Shown one piece after another: positions 28,730-37,269 of a stretch of DNA of 45,723 bases. The notes under the pieces were generated by a model. That model was given only the letters and a program-made list of their open reading frames with translations, did no database searches and was not told the DNA's origin. This DNA is from Fidelibacterota bacterium (GTDB lineage Bacteria; Fidelibacterota; Fidelibacteria; Fidelibacterales; Fidelibacteraceae). Made by a program: the position numbers and the translations under genes. The number at the start of each line of letters is the position of its first letter. The first letter of the stretch is position 1. The stretch is taken from contig JAQUPD010000016.1 of NCBI GenBank assembly GCA_028716785.1, positions 1 to 45,723 of the forward strand, given 5' to 3'.

Positions 28730-29689
28730 ATGGAAACAGATTTAAAAACGGCCCTTGTTTTTCCCGGACAAGCTTCGCAATATGTTGGAATGGGCCGAGA
28801 TATTTATAATGTTTTTCCACTTGCTAAAAAAATGTTTAAAAAAGCCAACGAGATTGTGGGATATGATTTAGCTGATAAATGCTTTAATGGTCCTCTTTCT
28901 GACTTAACTCAGACACACATAACGCAACCTGCCATTTATACAATTTCATCTATTTTATTTTCATTGCTCAAACGTTTAAATTTTCCATATCATGGAACAG
29001 CAGGACACAGTTTAGGAGAATATTCTGCCTTATTTGCAGCGGGTGTATTTTCTTTTGAGGATGGGCTTCATTTAGTGGATATTCGTGGCAAAGCAATGGA
29101 AGCTGCGGGTGAACAAAACCCTGGAGCAATGGCAGCCATATTAAAATTAGATCGAGAAAAAATTGAAGAAGCTTGTCAACGAGCTTCAGATTATGGGCGT
29201 GTTCAAATTGCCAATATTAATTCGCCAGGACAAATCGTTATTTCTGGTGAATTTGAAGCGGTTCAAGTAGCCATGAAAATTGCGAAAGAGTTGGGGGCTT
29301 CTCGCGTTATTCAACTTGATGTAAGCGGTGCTTTTCATTCCCATCTGATGGCACAAGCAAGAAAAGAATTGGAAAAAGTTATTTATGACATCCCTTTTCA
29401 CACACCACAAATACCTGTCTATTGCAATGTTAACGCAAAAATAGTGACAACACCTGACGAAATTCGAAAAAATTTAATTGACCAACTTGAAAATCCTGTT
29501 CTTTTTATGGATGAAATCAATCAAATGATTTTAGATGGATTTGAACAGTTTGTTGAAGTCGGCCCTGGACAAGTGCTTCAAGGATTAATCCACCGTATTA
29601 ATCCAGATGTTGTTGTTAAGGGAGTATCAAGTTATCCTGATCTTCAAAATTTATTAGGTGATTTATCGGAATTAGAAAATGAAAATTGA
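28730..29689 (+). CDS. fabD: Malonyl-CoA:ACP transacylase
   Basis: This enzyme loads malonyl groups on acyl carrier protein for fatty-acid synthesis. VFPGQASQYVGMG opens the protein, the nucleophile Ser94 is in AGHSLGEYSA, and SGAFHSHLM holds the catalytic His. A GTG at 28724 is an alternative start, but AAAGGTG (28715-28721) is better placed for the ATG at 28730. It overlaps fabG by 11 bp. Confidence 0.96.
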   Translation: METDLKTALVFPGQASQYVGMGRDIYNVFPLAKKMFKKANEIVGYDLADKCFNGPLSDLTQTHITQPAIYTISSILFSLLKRLNFPYHGTAGHSLGEYSALFAAGVFSFEDGLHLVDIRGKAMEAAGEQNPGAMAAILKLDREKIEEACQRASDYGRVQIANINSPGQIVISGEFEAVQVAMKIAKELGASRVIQLDVSGAFHSHLMAQARKELEKVIYDIPFHTPQIPVYCNVNAKIVTTPDEIRKNLIDQLENPVLFMDEINQMILDGFEQFVEVGPGQVLQGLIHRINPDVVVKGVSSYPDLQNLLGDLSELENEN

Positions 29690-30422
29690 TTTGAACGGTA
29701 AAAATGTCCTTGTTTCAGGTGGAAGTCGAGGCATTGGATATGCAATTGCTGAAGAATTCCTTCAAGCGGGGGCTCATATCATTCTTGTTGGACAAAATTC
29801 AGAGCGGCTCATGAATGCCACTGAACGCCTCTCAAAGAAAGGAAAGGTAACGCCTTTTCAGTGTAATATTGCAGAATCAAAAGAGGTTGATGACCTTTTT
29901 GTAATCCTTAAAAAGGAAGGTTCTTCGCTGGACTGTTTAATTAATGCAGCTGGCATTACACGCGATCAATTAACTGTGAGAATGAAAGATACAGACTGGG
30001 AAGAGGTTATTCGAGTCAATCTTACAGGAACATTCTTTATGTGTCGTCGAGCTGTAAGAATGATGATGTCCCAACAATCTGGAAGCATTGTAACGATTAG
30101 TTCAGTGGTTGGGCTTCATGGTAACGCAGGACAAGGGAATTACGGTGCTTCAAAAGCTGGCGTTATTGCCTTTTCCAAGTCGTTAGCACAAGAGGTTGCA
30201 GGAAAAAATATTCGCGTAAATGTGATTGCACCAGGTTATATCGAAACAGACATGACAAAAAATTTACCAGATCACGTAAAAGAATCTTTCTTAAATTCAA
30301 TTCCCATGAATCGGCCAGGAATGCCTCAGGATATTTCAGGATTGGCAGTTTTTCTCTGTTCAGACTATGCTGCCTATATCACAGGGCAAACTTTTGTGGT
30401 CGATGGTGGAATGGCAATGTAG
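29679..30422 (+). CDS. fabG: 3-oxoacyl-ACP reductase
   Basis: This 247-residue short-chain dehydrogenase reduces 3-oxoacyl-ACP with NADPH. GGSRGIG (14-20), NAAGITRD, SSVVG and the Tyr155/Lys159 pair in NYGASKAG form a complete active site; the C-terminal YITGQTFVVDGGMAM is typical of FabG. It starts inside the end of fabD and is followed by acpP after 41 nt. Confidence 0.96.
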   Translation: MKIDLNGKNVLVSGGSRGIGYAIAEEFLQAGAHIILVGQNSERLMNATERLSKKGKVTPFQCNIAESKEVDDLFVILKKEGSSLDCLINAAGITRDQLTVRMKDTDWEEVIRVNLTGTFFMCRRAVRMMMSQQSGSIVTISSVVGLHGNAGQGNYGASKAGVIAFSKSLAQEVAGKNIRVNVIAPGYIETDMTKNLPDHVKESFLNSIPMNRPGMPQDISGLAVFLCSDYAAYITGQTFVVDGGMAM

Positions 30423-30463
30423 GGGAATAGTCAATAACTTGAAATGATGCAAAGGAGTGTAGA

Positions 30464-30700
30464 ATGGCTCAGGTTACTTTTGAAGAACTTAAGACAAAAG
30501 TCGCGGAAAAATTAAATATAGATGAAAAGAAAATTACACCTGAAGCACGCTTTATTGAAGATTTGGAAGCAGATTCTCTGGATACAGTGGAATTAATCAT
30601 GCACCTAGAAGAGGAGTATGATATAACAATTCCTGATGAAGATGTAGACAAATTAAAATCTGTTGGTGATGTTCTTCTGTATTTGCAATCAAATGTTTGA
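30464..30700 (+). CDS. acpP: Acyl carrier protein
   Basis: This 78-residue acidic carrier holds growing acyl chains on a phosphopantetheine arm attached to Ser38 in the [10 protein letters not shown] motif. AAAGGAG stands about 6 nt before the ATG. In most bacteria fabF follows; here rnc is next after 52 nt. Confidence 0.97.
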   Translation: MAQVTFEELKTKVAEKLNIDEKKITPEARFIEDLEADSLDTVELIMHLEEEYDITIPDEDVDKLKSVGDVLLYLQSNV

Positions 30701-30752
30701 TCATTTATAGACGGATGTCGCCTGCTTTTGGTGAATTCTACAGGATCTTTCT

Positions 30753-31535
30753 ATGGCATCCAACTTTTCATTTCAGAATATCTCACAAAAAGTTATGCGG
30801 ATTTTAAGCCGTAGTAAAAAGACACGTTTAAGTGATAAAATTTATACGATTTTTCCTTATCGTTTTCAAGATAGCAATCTTTTACATCAGGCATTTTTGC
30901 ATGCTTCTGCAATTGATCCCGAAACGCAAACACGCGACGATAGTTATGAACGATTAGAATTTTTAGGAGATGCTGTATTAGAACTTGTGGTGAGCCGTTT
31001 TCTCTTCCATAAATTCCCTGATTATTCAGAAGGAAAACTCACCCAAATGCGGTCAAAACTAGTAAACCGAACAACGTTGGCAAAAGTCTCATCCCAACTT
31101 GGCTTTGGTGACCTTATGATTTTAGGTCGAGGCGGAGAAAAAGATAACTTACGCACCCTCTATTCCATCTTGTCGGATTTGTATGAGTCTTTTACAGGCG
31201 CCCTTTATTTAGATGGAGGATTTCAGGTCGCTTCTGATTTTATCCATCAAACTCTTCTTATTAATCATCATAAATATATTCCTGCCGTCGATACACAAAA
31301 TTACAAAGGCCGACTTTATGAATATTGCCAAAAAAATAATTTAAAAGAGCCTGTTTTTAAAGTCATCAATGAAAACGGGCCAGAACATGGAAAAGATTTT
31401 GAAATAAGTGTAAGTATCAATGGTGAGGTGTATGGTACAGGCATCGGAAAGAATAAAAAATCTGCAGAACAAGAGGCTGCCCGCTTTGCTATTGGCCGAA
31501 TTCACGAAGAAAACAAAAATCAATTATCTGTTTAA
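30753..31535 (+). CDS. rnc: Ribonuclease III
   Basis: This 260-residue enzyme cuts double-stranded RNA in rRNA precursors and regulatory duplexes. The signature ERLEFLGDAV (66-75) and the second acidic site (DLYESFTGALYLDGG) form the catalytic core, and a double-stranded-RNA-binding domain covers about 185-255 (NYKGRLYEYCQK, GIGKNKKSAEQEAARFA). An extra 25 or so basic residues precede the usual start region. Its TAA stop shares bases with the stop of the convergent ptsI (TTAA at 31532-31535). Confidence 0.96.
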   Translation: MASNFSFQNISQKVMRILSRSKKTRLSDKIYTIFPYRFQDSNLLHQAFLHASAIDPETQTRDDSYERLEFLGDAVLELVVSRFLFHKFPDYSEGKLTQMRSKLVNRTTLAKVSSQLGFGDLMILGRGGEKDNLRTLYSILSDLYESFTGALYLDGGFQVASDFIHQTLLINHHKYIPAVDTQNYKGRLYEYCQKNNLKEPVFKVINENGPEHGKDFEISVSINGEVYGTGIGKNKKSAEQEAARFAIGRIHEENKNQLSV

Positions 31536-33337
31536 AGACTAGAGTTCTTAATAAAAAGAGAGTTTCCAAATCTTCTTTCCCAGTCTGGAAAAAATTTAGT
31601 AAAGGCATTATATAAAGCAAGATAAATATCCTGCCGTTTTGACATATTCAAAAGAGACTGAGTTAATTGTTCCACATCTTTAAATGAGATTCCGCGAATA
31701 ATTTCACGAGTAAGTCCTAGAAAAATGGGGCTCACACTCAATATATCAATCTTCAATCCAACAAGCAGTAAAATAGAAAGAGGATCGCTTGCCATTTCAC
31801 CGCAGACTGAGATAGGTATGTGATGATCATGCCCTGCTTGAATAATCCATTTAACTATTCGAATTAAGGCAGGATCGTAGTGAGAATAAATATGTCCCAC
31901 CTTTTCATTCCCGCGATCAACGGCCATCATATACTGAGTAAGATCATTGGTACCGATAGAGATAAAATCTACCATATTGGCAATTTTATCCATCATCAAT
32001 GCTGCAGAAGGTACTTCGGCAAGAATGCCAATTTTACACGTTTCATCAAAGGGTATTTTCTCTTCCCGTAACATGCGTTTTGCCCTCTCAAAATGATAAA
32101 GGGCTTGTTCCAGCTCCTCAATGTGCGAAATCATAGGGAGCATAATTTGAACGGTACCATTGTGTGAAGCACGAAGCATAGCCTTTAACTGGGTGATAAA
32201 AATATCAGGGTGATCAAGACAAATTCGAATAGCCCGATACCCCATGTTGGGATTATCTTCATGAAGCAATTCTTGTTCAAGAATAGAAGCAACTTTATCT
32301 CCACCCAAATCAATAGTTCGTAAAACTACTGGCTTATTTTCTAGGAACTTTACCATATAAACATATTCCTGGTAAAGCTCTTCCTCAGTAGGAAGGGTAT
32401 GCTTCATTAAATAAAGATATTCGCTTCTATATAAGCCAATCCCCATCCCGCCAAATTCTTTCAATCCCTGGAGTTCAATAGGCAAGCTAATATTTGCGAA
32501 TAAATCAACTTGTTTCCCATCTTTGGTGATGGGAATATCATTTTTATGTTTAACATAGTAGGTGTTTAGTTTTTCTAAGTGTTTAATGTGATATTGGTAA
32601 AGATGTTCTGTTTCATAATCAGGATAAAGAATCAATTCCCCTTTAAACCCATCTACAATTACCGTCTCTCCAAAAAGGGTATCGTTGGCGATATTGGGGA
32701 TTCCAACGATCATAGGAATTTTGAGAGATCGGGCTAAAAGAGAAGTATGGGATGTAGCACCTCCCAGCTCTGAGACAAATCCTTTAACATTGTCTCCAGA
32801 TAAAATAATAATATCCCCTGGTGTTAAATATTTTGTAATTATAATAACGGGATCCTGAGAATTGTTTTGGAAGGGCTCAACCGTTTTCGATAAAAGTACC
32901 CTTAAAACTCGCTCTTTTATGTCTTTAATATCCAGAATTCTTTCTTGAAAAAAGGAAGATTCACCATCATCAAGCATTTGAATATAGGCATTCATAACAG
33001 CCCGATAAGCAACGGGAACATGGACCAAATTCTCTTTCATATAGTTACGGATTTCTTTATCGATATTGTGATCCATAAGAATTGAAATTTGGGCATCGAT
33101 AAGTTCCGCATAGCTAGGCCCTAAATACTTCTGAATCCGATCTCGAATTTGCTTTAAGTCTTCTAATACTGCTTGACGTGCCTTATTCAGACGCTCCATT
33201 TCATTATCAATATCATTTGGCGAAATCTTTACTCTTGGAATAAAATCAATTTCATGGGGACGATAAATCTGGGCTTTACCAATGGCAATACCAGGTGCGG
33301 CAATAATACCCTTAATTCTTTCGTTCGATATAGACAC
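31532..33337 (-). CDS. ptsI: PTS enzyme I (phosphoenolpyruvate-protein phosphotransferase)
   Basis: This 601-residue cytoplasmic enzyme moves phosphate from phosphoenolpyruvate to HPr. The phosphohistidine is His197 in GGATSHTSL, with the HPr-binding helical domain before it and the PEP barrel after it (RTIDLGGDK, YRSEYLYL, GTNDLTQYMMAVDRGN, SVCGEMASDP). It is about 25 residues longer than typical EI. It begins with GTG overlapping the ptsH TAG stop by one base. No enzyme II gene is in the window, so sugar uptake, nitrogen-type PTS and a purely regulatory role are all possible. Confidence 0.96.
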   Translation of the reverse strand: MSISNERIKGIIAAPGIAIGKAQIYRPHEIDFIPRVKISPNDIDNEMERLNKARQAVLEDLKQIRDRIQKYLGPSYAELIDAQISILMDHNIDKEIRNYMKENLVHVPVAYRAVMNAYIQMLDDGESSFFQERILDIKDIKERVLRVLLSKTVEPFQNNSQDPVIIITKYLTPGDIIILSGDNVKGFVSELGGATSHTSLLARSLKIPMIVGIPNIANDTLFGETVIVDGFKGELILYPDYETEHLYQYHIKHLEKLNTYYVKHKNDIPITKDGKQVDLFANISLPIELQGLKEFGGMGIGLYRSEYLYLMKHTLPTEEELYQEYVYMVKFLENKPVVLRTIDLGGDKVASILEQELLHEDNPNMGYRAIRICLDHPDIFITQLKAMLRASHNGTVQIMLPMISHIEELEQALYHFERAKRMLREEKIPFDETCKIGILAEVPSAALMMDKIANMVDFISIGTNDLTQYMMAVDRGNEKVGHIYSHYDPALIRIVKWIIQAGHDHHIPISVCGEMASDPLSILLLVGLKIDILSVSPIFLGLTREIIRGISFKDVEQLTQSLLNMSKRQDIYLALYNAFTKFFPDWERRFGNSLFIKNSSL

Positions 33338-33609
33338 TATTCTTCTACCATCCCAAATTTATTATTAGCTAATTCTACAATAGCATTTATCGCCTCTTTT
33401 TCATCCTCACCATCTGTCTGAATTTTTATTTTTGATCCTTTTTCTGCAGCAAGGACTAAAATTCCTAAAATTGATTTTGCATTAATGCGTTTATCTCCTT
33501 TGATTAAATAAATATCAGCCTTGAATTTTGACGCTAAGTTAACCAAAGCTGTTGCAGGTCGTGCATGGAGTCCCTGTTTATTCTTAATTTCAAATTCCAT
33601 TTCTTGCAT
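33337..33609 (-). CDS. ptsH: PTS phosphocarrier protein HPr
   Basis: This 90-residue carrier has the phosphorylatable His15 in KQGLHARPA and Ser46 in NAKSILGI, at the canonical positions. Ser46 with this context is the target of HPr kinase/phosphorylase in organisms that have HprK, so it may have a regulatory as well as transport function; hprK itself is not seen here. Its start overlaps the stop of the polyprenyl synthase gene by one base (TAATG) and its stop overlaps the ptsI start. Confidence 0.95.
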   Translation of the reverse strand: MQEMEFEIKNKQGLHARPATALVNLASKFKADIYLIKGDKRINAKSILGILVLAAEKGSKIKIQTDGEDEKEAINAIVELANNKFGMVEE

Positions 33610-34592
33610 TATTTCGTCCTATTCATGATGAAATTTATAAAAGAGTGGATCACTTTTTTCTGATTATCTTTTAAATGTTCAGAAAAAGTGAATGCGGTAT
33701 CCATTTCCTGTTTAATCCGTTCTTCCGTTTTATGAATAACACCAAGATCTTCAAAAAATTCTTTAATTGTGCTTATTCCATTTTTCAAAATATATTCACG
33801 CGTCAGCATAGAATCAAGTTTGTATCTTTCTTTTTTTGAACAGAGGGAATAAGCTGTTAAAAGAGGAAACGTTTTTTTCTTCTCTACAAGATCGCTCCCT
33901 AAACTTTTCCCCATATTTTCTGGATTACTGGTAAGCTCTAACAAATCATCTTGAATCTGGAAGGCTCTTCCTGCCGCAAGAACAGTTTTTTTAATAATTT
34001 CTATATCTTCAGGATTTGCTTTTCCATGCAAAGCACCAAGTATTGCTGCGCCACTGAGTAAATATCCTGTTTTTAATTCAATCATCTTAAGATATTCATC
34101 AACTGTTACCTCGTTAGATAATTCAAAGGCAAGATCATAACTTTGTCCTTCACATATCTTTAAAACCACCTGAGTAAAGACAGGTAAAATGGTGACACAT
34201 ATTGATTCCTCATTTTTTTGTATTGTTTGAAAAGCGAGTGAAAAAAGGGCATCGCCAGACAAAATTGCAGTATTAATATCCCATTTAACATGGATAGTAG
34301 TTTTACCATGGCGCACATCATCACTATCCATAATATCATCATGGATAAGAGAAAAAAGATGAATCATTTCCACTGCCATGGCTGAAAAGCAAGATTCCTC
34401 CTTCGAAATGCCATAACTCTGGGCAAGGGCAGAAAGAAGTGCTGGGCGAATTCGCTTTCCGCCTGCGTGAAACGTATAACGAATGGGATCATATAAAGTT
34501 ATAGGCTCTTTAGGCAATGAAAAGCCAATTAATTGCTGATGAAACCAAGGGACATACTGGCTATAAAATGCTTTAAAATCCGTCATAGACAC
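33609..34592 (-). CDS. Trans-isoprenyl diphosphate synthase (FPP/GGPP synthase type)
   Basis: This 327-residue enzyme joins isopentenyl diphosphate to allylic diphosphates. GGKRIRPALL, the first Asp-rich motif DDIMD (85-89) without the two-residue insertion of bacterial FPP synthases, and a Phe five residues before it suggest a C15-C20 product. The second motif is DDLLE (215-219) instead of the common DDxxD. It overlaps fni by 20 bp. A GTG at 34592 and an ATG at 34586 are both possible starts. Its product length cannot be fixed from sequence. Confidence 0.9.
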   Translation of the reverse strand: MSMTDFKAFYSQYVPWFHQQLIGFSLPKEPITLYDPIRYTFHAGGKRIRPALLSALAQSYGISKEESCFSAMAVEMIHLFSLIHDDIMDSDDVRHGKTTIHVKWDINTAILSGDALFSLAFQTIQKNEESICVTILPVFTQVVLKICEGQSYDLAFELSNEVTVDEYLKMIELKTGYLLSGAAILGALHGKANPEDIEIIKKTVLAAGRAFQIQDDLLELTSNPENMGKSLGSDLVEKKKTFPLLTAYSLCSKKERYKLDSMLTREYILKNGISTIKEFFEDLGVIHKTEERIKQEMDTAFTFSEHLKDNQKKVIHSFINFIMNRTK

Positions 34593-35607
34593 GTCTCATA
34601 ATTGATGAATTATTTCGAAAAGCCAAGAGGGTTGGACAGCCTGTTAAAAACATAAGTTGGCGCAAAACCTCACGAAAATTTTTAATGACTTGTTGAATAC
34701 CTGCAACGCCTCTTTTTACATACGCCTGATAAATGATCCTTGCAGAAGAGCCAAGATGAGCACCCAGGGCAATTGCTTTTGCCAAATCATGTCCTGTATT
34801 AATCCCTCCACCAGCAATACAATACATCCCTGGAAAAAATTCAAGTGTATGTATCAAACAATCAGCCGTTGAAATTCCCCATCCATCAAGGGGATCGATT
34901 TCTTCTGTACCCCCTCTTCGTAGTCGTTCTGCCCTTGACCACGATGTCCCTCCACGACCTCCCACATCAAGAAAACGGATACCCACTTTCCACAAATTTT
35001 CAATATCTCTCTGCGAAAAACCGTGTCCAACTTGTTTTACAATAATGGGAACTTCCGATTTTTCAACAAAATGTGAAAGTGCGTCTAAAATTCCTGTAAA
35101 ATTCTTATCCCCTTCTGGCTGAATCATTTCTTGGATTTTATTAAAATGAACTGCAATGGCATCAAACTGTCCATCCAGAGTGAGAGATATGATTAAATCC
35201 TGAAAGTGGTTCTCTATTATTTGAGCGACTCCAATGTTGGAAATTAAGGGAACATGGGGAGCTAAATCACGAAGATGCTTGAGTGTTTCAATTCCCTTTT
35301 TATTCCCAAGATAACTTCGCATTGAGCCAATACCGAGGGGAATTTTTTCAGCTTCTGCACAGGCTGCCAAGTGTTCATTGAGGTGATCTCCCTCTTCATC
35401 ACCTCCTGATATGGCAGCGATCATAAAGGGAAAAGAGAGGAAATATCCAAGGAACGACGTTGAGGTATCGATGGTGTAATAATTAATTTCTGCTGTTTCT
35501 GCAGGAATCCAATCCCATTTTTCAAAGCCATTTGTTTTATCTGCGACTGATAAATCAAACATTTTGAAAAGATTGAGGTGTTCTTTTTTGCGTTCCTGCG
35601 TTCCCAT
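34573..35607 (-). CDS. fni: Type 2 isopentenyl-diphosphate delta-isomerase (FMN)
   Basis: This 344-residue flavoenzyme interconverts isopentenyl and dimethylallyl diphosphate. It is a TIM-barrel protein with FPFMIAAISGG, GIGSMRSYL, HFNKIQEMIQPEGD, VKQVGHGFS, VGGRGGTSWS and AGGGINTGHDLAKAIALGA, all typical of Idi-2. It feeds the polyprenyl synthase coded by the next, overlapping gene. Type 2 isomerases are common where the mevalonate route is used but also occur with the MEP route, and no gene of either route is in the window. Confidence 0.94.
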   Translation of the reverse strand: MGTQERKKEHLNLFKMFDLSVADKTNGFEKWDWIPAETAEINYYTIDTSTSFLGYFLSFPFMIAAISGGDEEGDHLNEHLAACAEAEKIPLGIGSMRSYLGNKKGIETLKHLRDLAPHVPLISNIGVAQIIENHFQDLIISLTLDGQFDAIAVHFNKIQEMIQPEGDKNFTGILDALSHFVEKSEVPIIVKQVGHGFSQRDIENLWKVGIRFLDVGGRGGTSWSRAERLRRGGTEEIDPLDGWGISTADCLIHTLEFFPGMYCIAGGGINTGHDLAKAIALGAHLGSSARIIYQAYVKRGVAGIQQVIKNFREVLRQLMFLTGCPTLLAFRNNSSIMRRVYDGF

Positions 35608-35677
35608 GATATATTGAGCTATTCAGCCTTGAAATGCTGAACAAAAAGGAAGGAAATCCTTCTTAAAATTGACATGT

Positions 35678-37039
35678 CTATTCACTTGTTAAGGTTCCAA
35701 ATTCTAATAATTTATTCATTATCAGATTTTGAATTTCTTTGAGACGCTTTTCTGTTCGCGCTTCAAAACGTACCACGATGATAGGCTGAGTATTTGAAGC
35801 TCTCACAAGTCCCCATCCATCCTCAAATTTTATGCGAACACCATCCACGGTAATGCAGTTGTAGTGCTTGCTAAAATAATCTACAGCCATTTTCGCGATT
35901 CTAAATTTTTCGGTATCTGATTCTGCTTTCAGCCGAATTTCGGGTGTCGAAACAAACTTTGGAAGTTCATCATAATAGCGAGAAAGGGGTTTATCCGAAC
36001 GGGAAAGAAACTGAGCAAAGCGTGCTGCAACATAAAGTGCATCATCAAAACCATAGTAATCATCTTTTATAAAAATATGCCCACTCATTTCTCCCCCAAA
36101 GGGTGCACCCGTTTCCAACATTTTTTGTTTTAACAGACTGTGGCCTGTTTTCCACATAATGGGAGTCCCACCTAACCGACGAATTTCATCCTCAAGAACC
36201 TGAGAACATTTTACATCAAACACAATTGGAGTGCCTGGTTTTTTAATCATCTCTTGAAGAAAAATACTCATCACTTGATCAGCCCAAACAATACGCCCCT
36301 TATTGTCAACAACGCCAATGCGATCAGCATCCCCATCAAAAGCTACCCCTAAATCATACTTACCCGTTGCCATGATTTCTCTCAAATCTTTTAGATTTTT
36401 TTCAACGGTTGGATCAGGATGATGATTGGGAAACGTGGGATCCACATCACAGTACAACTCTTTTATATCAGCACCTAACCGACGAAAAAGTGTTGGTGCT
36501 ACTAATCCTCCTGCAGCATTTCCAGCATCCAAAACAATGCTCATCGGCCTTTCGAGCTTTATTTTGAGAGTAACTTCATCAAGGTATTCTTTTTTAATGT
36601 GAGGATCTTCAGAAAAAGTCCCCGTGCCATTTTCAAAATCCTCCGCTTCAATGAGCTTTCGAATTTCCTGAATCTGTTCACCAAAAAAGGCTTTTTTCTG
36701 GTAGGATAGCTTGAACCCATTAAATTCGATGGGATTATGACTTCCTGTAATTTGTACACCGGCATCAACATCCCGTTTAAACAGACTATAATAATTTAAG
36801 GGCGTTGGAACAATCCCAATATCGACAACATTAATCCCCGTCGATAAAACACCTTCAGCAAAAAGCTTTTTTAACCGAGGGGTTGTATCTCTTATATCAC
36901 CACTTAATATCAAGGATTTTGCACTATGACGTATAAGCCATGTTCCAAATCCTTTTCCAAGATTCATAACAACATCATCTGTGAAATCTTGTTCAACAAC
37001 TCCCCGAATATCATATTCCCGAAAGATAAATGGATTCAT
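35678..37039 (-). CDS. manB: Phosphomannomutase/phosphoglucomutase
   Basis: This hexose-phosphate mutase (453 residues from this start) supplies mannose-1-P or glucose-1-P for surface polysaccharides. FREYDIRGVV opens the protein, the phosphoserine is in QITGSHNP, the metal loop is FDGDADRIG, the sugar-ring motif is GGEMSGHIF, and the phosphate-binding RASNTQPIIVVR lies near the end. The frame extends 15 codons upstream to 37084, but GGGGAA sits just before the ATG at 37039, and this start matches the family. It lies 70 nt upstream of fni on the same strand. Sugar preference is uncertain, so the symbol is tentative. Confidence 0.9.
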   Translation of the reverse strand: MNPFIFREYDIRGVVEQDFTDDVVMNLGKGFGTWLIRHSAKSLILSGDIRDTTPRLKKLFAEGVLSTGINVVDIGIVPTPLNYYSLFKRDVDAGVQITGSHNPIEFNGFKLSYQKKAFFGEQIQEIRKLIEAEDFENGTGTFSEDPHIKKEYLDEVTLKIKLERPMSIVLDAGNAAGGLVAPTLFRRLGADIKELYCDVDPTFPNHHPDPTVEKNLKDLREIMATGKYDLGVAFDGDADRIGVVDNKGRIVWADQVMSIFLQEMIKKPGTPIVFDVKCSQVLEDEIRRLGGTPIMWKTGHSLLKQKMLETGAPFGGEMSGHIFIKDDYYGFDDALYVAARFAQFLSRSDKPLSRYYDELPKFVSTPEIRLKAESDTEKFRIAKMAVDYFSKHYNCITVDGVRIKFEDGWGLVRASNTQPIIVVRFEARTEKRLKEIQNLIMNKLLEFGTLTSE

Positions 37040-37211
37040 GGTCTTCCCCGTTCTTTTCATATTAATATAATTTAAGAATTCCAATTTTTTAGGACACCTT
37101 TTTTATGAAACGTTCCCACAAGAATCTGTTAAATCTAAGAATCTTTTGGTAAGAAACACTTCCTATCGTTTCGTTTTTTCTCTGTTAGTTAATCAAGGTA
37201 AGACACTTTTG

Positions 37212-37227
37212 TGAGATCGTTATCTCA
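37212..37227. repeat. Short perfect inverted repeat in the manB/ABC-F gap
   Basis: TGAGAT and ATCTCA flank a CGTT tetraloop. It lies upstream of manB (minus) and of the ABC-F pseudogene (plus). It could be an operator or a small hairpin; the arms are short and no function is shown. The rest of the 37040-37269 gap is AT-rich with no feature I can support. Confidence 0.3.
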
Positions 37228-37269
37228 TTCTATTTCCTTTTTTATTAAAATTGACATTTTTGGGATAAT

